From: Elusimicrobiota bacterium
GTDB lineage: Bacteria > Elusimicrobiota > Elusimicrobia > Elusimicrobiales > UBA9959
Length of the DNA: 22,030 nucleotides
Direction: 5' to 3'
NCBI GenBank assembly: GCA_003500765.1
Contig: DNQL01000189.1
Coordinates: 1 to 22,030, forward strand
How positions within the stretch are numbered: the first letter of the stretch is position 1; each line of letters begins with the position of its first letter. Both the position numbers and the translations under genes were made by a program. This document shows positions 20,357-22,030 of this stretch, piece after piece. Below the pieces are notes generated by a model. It did not search any database. It was not told where the DNA came from and saw nothing but the letters and a program-made list of their open reading frames with translations.

Positions 20357-21739
20357 ATGAGACACCTGATCACAGCCCTCGCCCTGGTTTTATTCGCGGC
20401 GCCGGCTTTCGCGCAGACCAAACCCGCCGATAACGGCAAGCCGCCGACGAAAACCCAGCAGCTCAACGAAGAGCGGGACGAATTGAAGGCCCAGTACGAA
20501 CTGCTCATGCAGAAGCAGAAGAACAAGATAGCCGACATGGAGGCGGAATTCAACCGTCTTTCCGCCGAGAACAAGCTGGAGGCCGAGCGCCAGACCGCCG
20601 CCCTGCGCGCGCTCAAGGACGAGATAGAGAAACTTTACACCGGCAATAAACTATCCGATGAGAAGCTCAAGGCCGATACCGCCCTCATGAACGTCGAACT
20701 TCAGCGCCTGACGCTGGAGAACAAACTCTCGGCCGAGGCCTCCAAGAAAGAGCTCGAGGCGATAACCGCCTCCATCCTCAAGATCAAGGCGGAGAACGAA
20801 CTGCTCTCCGAGCAGCAGAAAAAGCTGATACTGGCCGATTCGGCCGAGAAGATGGCCATCGACCTGGAGATAAAGAAGATGGACCTGAAGGAGCGCCAGC
20901 TCAAGTTCGAGAAACTCACCCTGGACAGCCGCATGGACAAGCTCAACTCCGACCTCGTCCTGCGCTCCAAGAAAGAGGAGTGGAAGAAGGAATCCAACAC
21001 CGAGCCGGTTTACGAGAACCAGCCCTTCAAAAAGGGCGTGCTGACCGTGAGCGACCGCCGCATCCCGCTCAACGGTCCCGTCTATTCCAAAAGCGCGGAC
21101 TACATCACCGACCGTATCCATTATTTCAACAACATCAGCACGGCCCCTATCTTCCTGGTCATAGACAGTTCGCCCGGCGGCTCGGTCATGTCCGGCTACC
21201 GCATACTCAAGGCCATGGAATCCAGCAAAGCCCCCGTCTACGTGGTGGTAAAATCCTACGCGGCCAGCATGGCCGCCGGGATAACCACGCTGGCCAGGAA
21301 GTCGTTCGCCTACCCCAACGCCATAATACTGCATCACCAGATGTCGACCATGAACTGGGGCAATATGACCCAGATGAAGGAACAGTACGAGAAAGCGAAG
21401 GAGTGGGAGCGGCGCGTACTGGAGCCCGTGGCCAAAAAGATGGGGATCTCTATCGAGGCCTTCCGCAAGCGGATGTACGAGAGCAGCTCGGACGGCGACT
21501 GGGAGGAGTTCGCTGACAAGGCAGTAGCCCTCAAATGGGTGGACCACATAGTGGACCGCATCGAGGAGACCGGCTTCGTCAAGAACCCGGATTCCGGGCA
21601 ACCGGCCCCTGGCAGCAGGATGGAATTCCCGGGCCTGGAAGAGAAGACCGACGATACCGGCCGCAGGTACGTCAGCCTGCCGCGCCTGGAGCCTTTCGAC
21701 TTCTACTTCATCCACAACCCGGACAAGTACTACCGCTGA
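20357..21739 (+). CDS. Secreted ClpP/SppA-fold serine protease with long coiled coil
   Basis: 460 residues from the ATG at 20357, which follows ACGGAGGTCCAC; a longer frame from 20297 covers the promoter and is not used. Signal peptide MRHLITALALVLFAAPAFA. Residues about 32-212 are a charged coiled coil with a 25-residue period (NKL/NEL at 72, 97, 122, 147). Residues about 225-405 are a ClpP-like crotonase fold: IDSSPGGSVMSGY (269-281), nucleophile Ser304 in YAASMAAG, His327 in LHHQMS, and an acidic candidate at Asp379/381 before EFADKAVALKWVDHIVD. This suggests an oligomeric periplasmic protease or peptidase held by its coiled coil. It is monocistronic with a strong terminator at 21761. Confidence 0.88.
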   Translation: MRHLITALALVLFAAPAFAQTKPADNGKPPTKTQQLNEERDELKAQYELLMQKQKNKIADMEAEFNRLSAENKLEAERQTAALRALKDEIEKLYTGNKLSDEKLKADTALMNVELQRLTLENKLSAEASKKELEAITASILKIKAENELLSEQQKKLILADSAEKMAIDLEIKKMDLKERQLKFEKLTLDSRMDKLNSDLVLRSKKEEWKKESNTEPVYENQPFKKGVLTVSDRRIPLNGPVYSKSADYITDRIHYFNNISTAPIFLVIDSSPGGSVMSGYRILKAMESSKAPVYVVVKSYAASMAAGITTLARKSFAYPNAIILHHQMSTMNWGNMTQMKEQYEKAKEWERRVLEPVAKKMGISIEAFRKRMYESSSDGDWEEFADKAVALKWVDHIVDRIEETGFVKNPDSGQPAPGSRMEFPGLEEKTDDTGRRYVSLPRLEPFDFYFIHNPDKYYR

Positions 21740-21760
21740 CGGCCGGCGCCGCCGGCCTCA

Positions 21761-21794
21761 AGCCCTCTCTCCCCCGCGGGAGGGAGGGCTTTTT
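21761..21794 (+). terminator. Rho-independent terminator after the secreted protease
   Basis: AGCCCTCTCTCCC, loop CCGC, GGGAGGGAGGGCT (13 bp with one G-T pair), then TTTT. A second GC palindrome (GGCCGGCG/CGCCGGCC type) lies directly upstream at about 21741-21757. Confidence 0.88.
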
Positions 21795-21836
21795 CATCCC
21801 TTGACAAAGGGCGGCGGCGAGGTAAACTATACTGCT

Positions 21837-22030
21837 ATGTTCAAGGTCCTGATACTGGCGCTGGCCCTGCCGCCCGCGTCCGCCCTGGCCGCGGAGACGG
21901 AGACCCCTCCGACGCCGGCCACCGCCGCCGACGAAATACCGTCTGGCGGGGAGATGGGCATGGAGGACCTGTCCCGGTTCTACGACAATGCCCGGCTGAC
22001 CGGCGGGGCGCCGGAAATGGACTTAGCCCC
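21837..22030 (+). CDS. N-terminal fragment of a secreted protein (runs off right edge)
   Basis: 64 complete codons remain open to the window end. The signal peptide is MFKVLILALALPPASALAAE, followed by a Thr/Pro/Ala-rich low-complexity stretch and GGEMGMEDLSRFYDNARLTG. TTGACA at 21801-21806 with TAAACT at 16-nt spacing puts the transcription start near the ATG; no good Shine-Dalgarno is seen, so this may also be leaderless. The function cannot be told. Confidence 0.65.
   Translation, partial: MFKVLILALALPPASALAAETETPPTPATAADEIPSGGEMGMEDLSRFYDNARLTGGAPEMDLA

Noticed and set aside
1..22030. CRISPR arrays, tRNA or rRNA genes, insertion sequences or prophage genes
   Set aside because: Reading through the window showed no regular spaced repeats, no cloverleaf or rRNA-like sequence, and no transposase or integrase.

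Overview
This is a GC-rich, gene-dense bacterial window. It comes from a diderm (Gram-negative-type) organism: there are several Sec signal peptides, a lipobox lipoprotein with a CsgG/TolB-like fold signature, and periplasmic TPR and repeat proteins. No rRNA, tRNA or other taxonomic marker is present, so the lineage stays open. Frequent ATA and AGG codons in a GC-rich genome, and the mixture of families, would suit Elusimicrobiota or another uncultivated phylum, but that is only a guess.

Layout. Positions 1-396 hold the 5' end of a leftward membrane or secreted protein and a perfect 53-nt palindrome. Positions 397-3741 are a tight rightward operon: TPR protein, CsgG-like lipoprotein, and a HemN-like radical SAM protein fused to what looks like a decayed second radical SAM domain. 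Positions 3742-4722 are a leftward unit of two small paralogous membrane proteins plus a Cro/XRE repressor behind a consensus sigma70 promoter. Positions 4838-7524 carry a small PLDc_N-like membrane protein, a glyoxalase, a membrane-anchored protein of unknown role, a PAS protein and RadC. A small periplasmic protein lies at 7827-8207.

The most interesting part is 8369-13864, all leftward. It is a RiPP-like (ribosomally made, modified peptide) cassette that I do not recognise as a described class. Two 55-residue peptides, both absent from a standard long-ORF listing, share a near-identical leader and a variable tail ending in VLGVRG. Each peptide gene has the same sigma54 (-24/-12) promoter sequence and each is followed by a conserved hairpin and an SDR/NAD-epimerase-like gene. 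The peptide-hairpin-SDR unit is tandemly duplicated. In one SDR copy the catalytic Tyr is His. Downstream of the second unit lie a radical SAM protein with an unusual CX4CX2C cluster motif and an M50 zinc metalloprotease whose N-terminus resembles a PqqD/RRE peptide-binding domain. The inferred logic is that a sigma54-controlled signal makes the peptides, the radical SAM and SDR enzymes modify them, and the membrane protease removes the leader.

To the right are an M28 aminopeptidase (13959-14936, divergent from the cassette), a B12-binding-type radical SAM protein (14966-16345), a membrane protein with a pilin-like soluble domain (16628-17374), a pair of related secreted two-lobe proteins (17495-19540), a hypothetical cytosolic protein (19635-20300), a secreted ClpP/SppA-like serine protease with a 25-residue-periodic coiled coil (20357-21739), and the start of another secreted protein running off the right edge. 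Several of these genes lack a Shine-Dalgarno and have a -10-like hexamer exactly 6 nt before the ATG, suggesting leaderless mRNAs.
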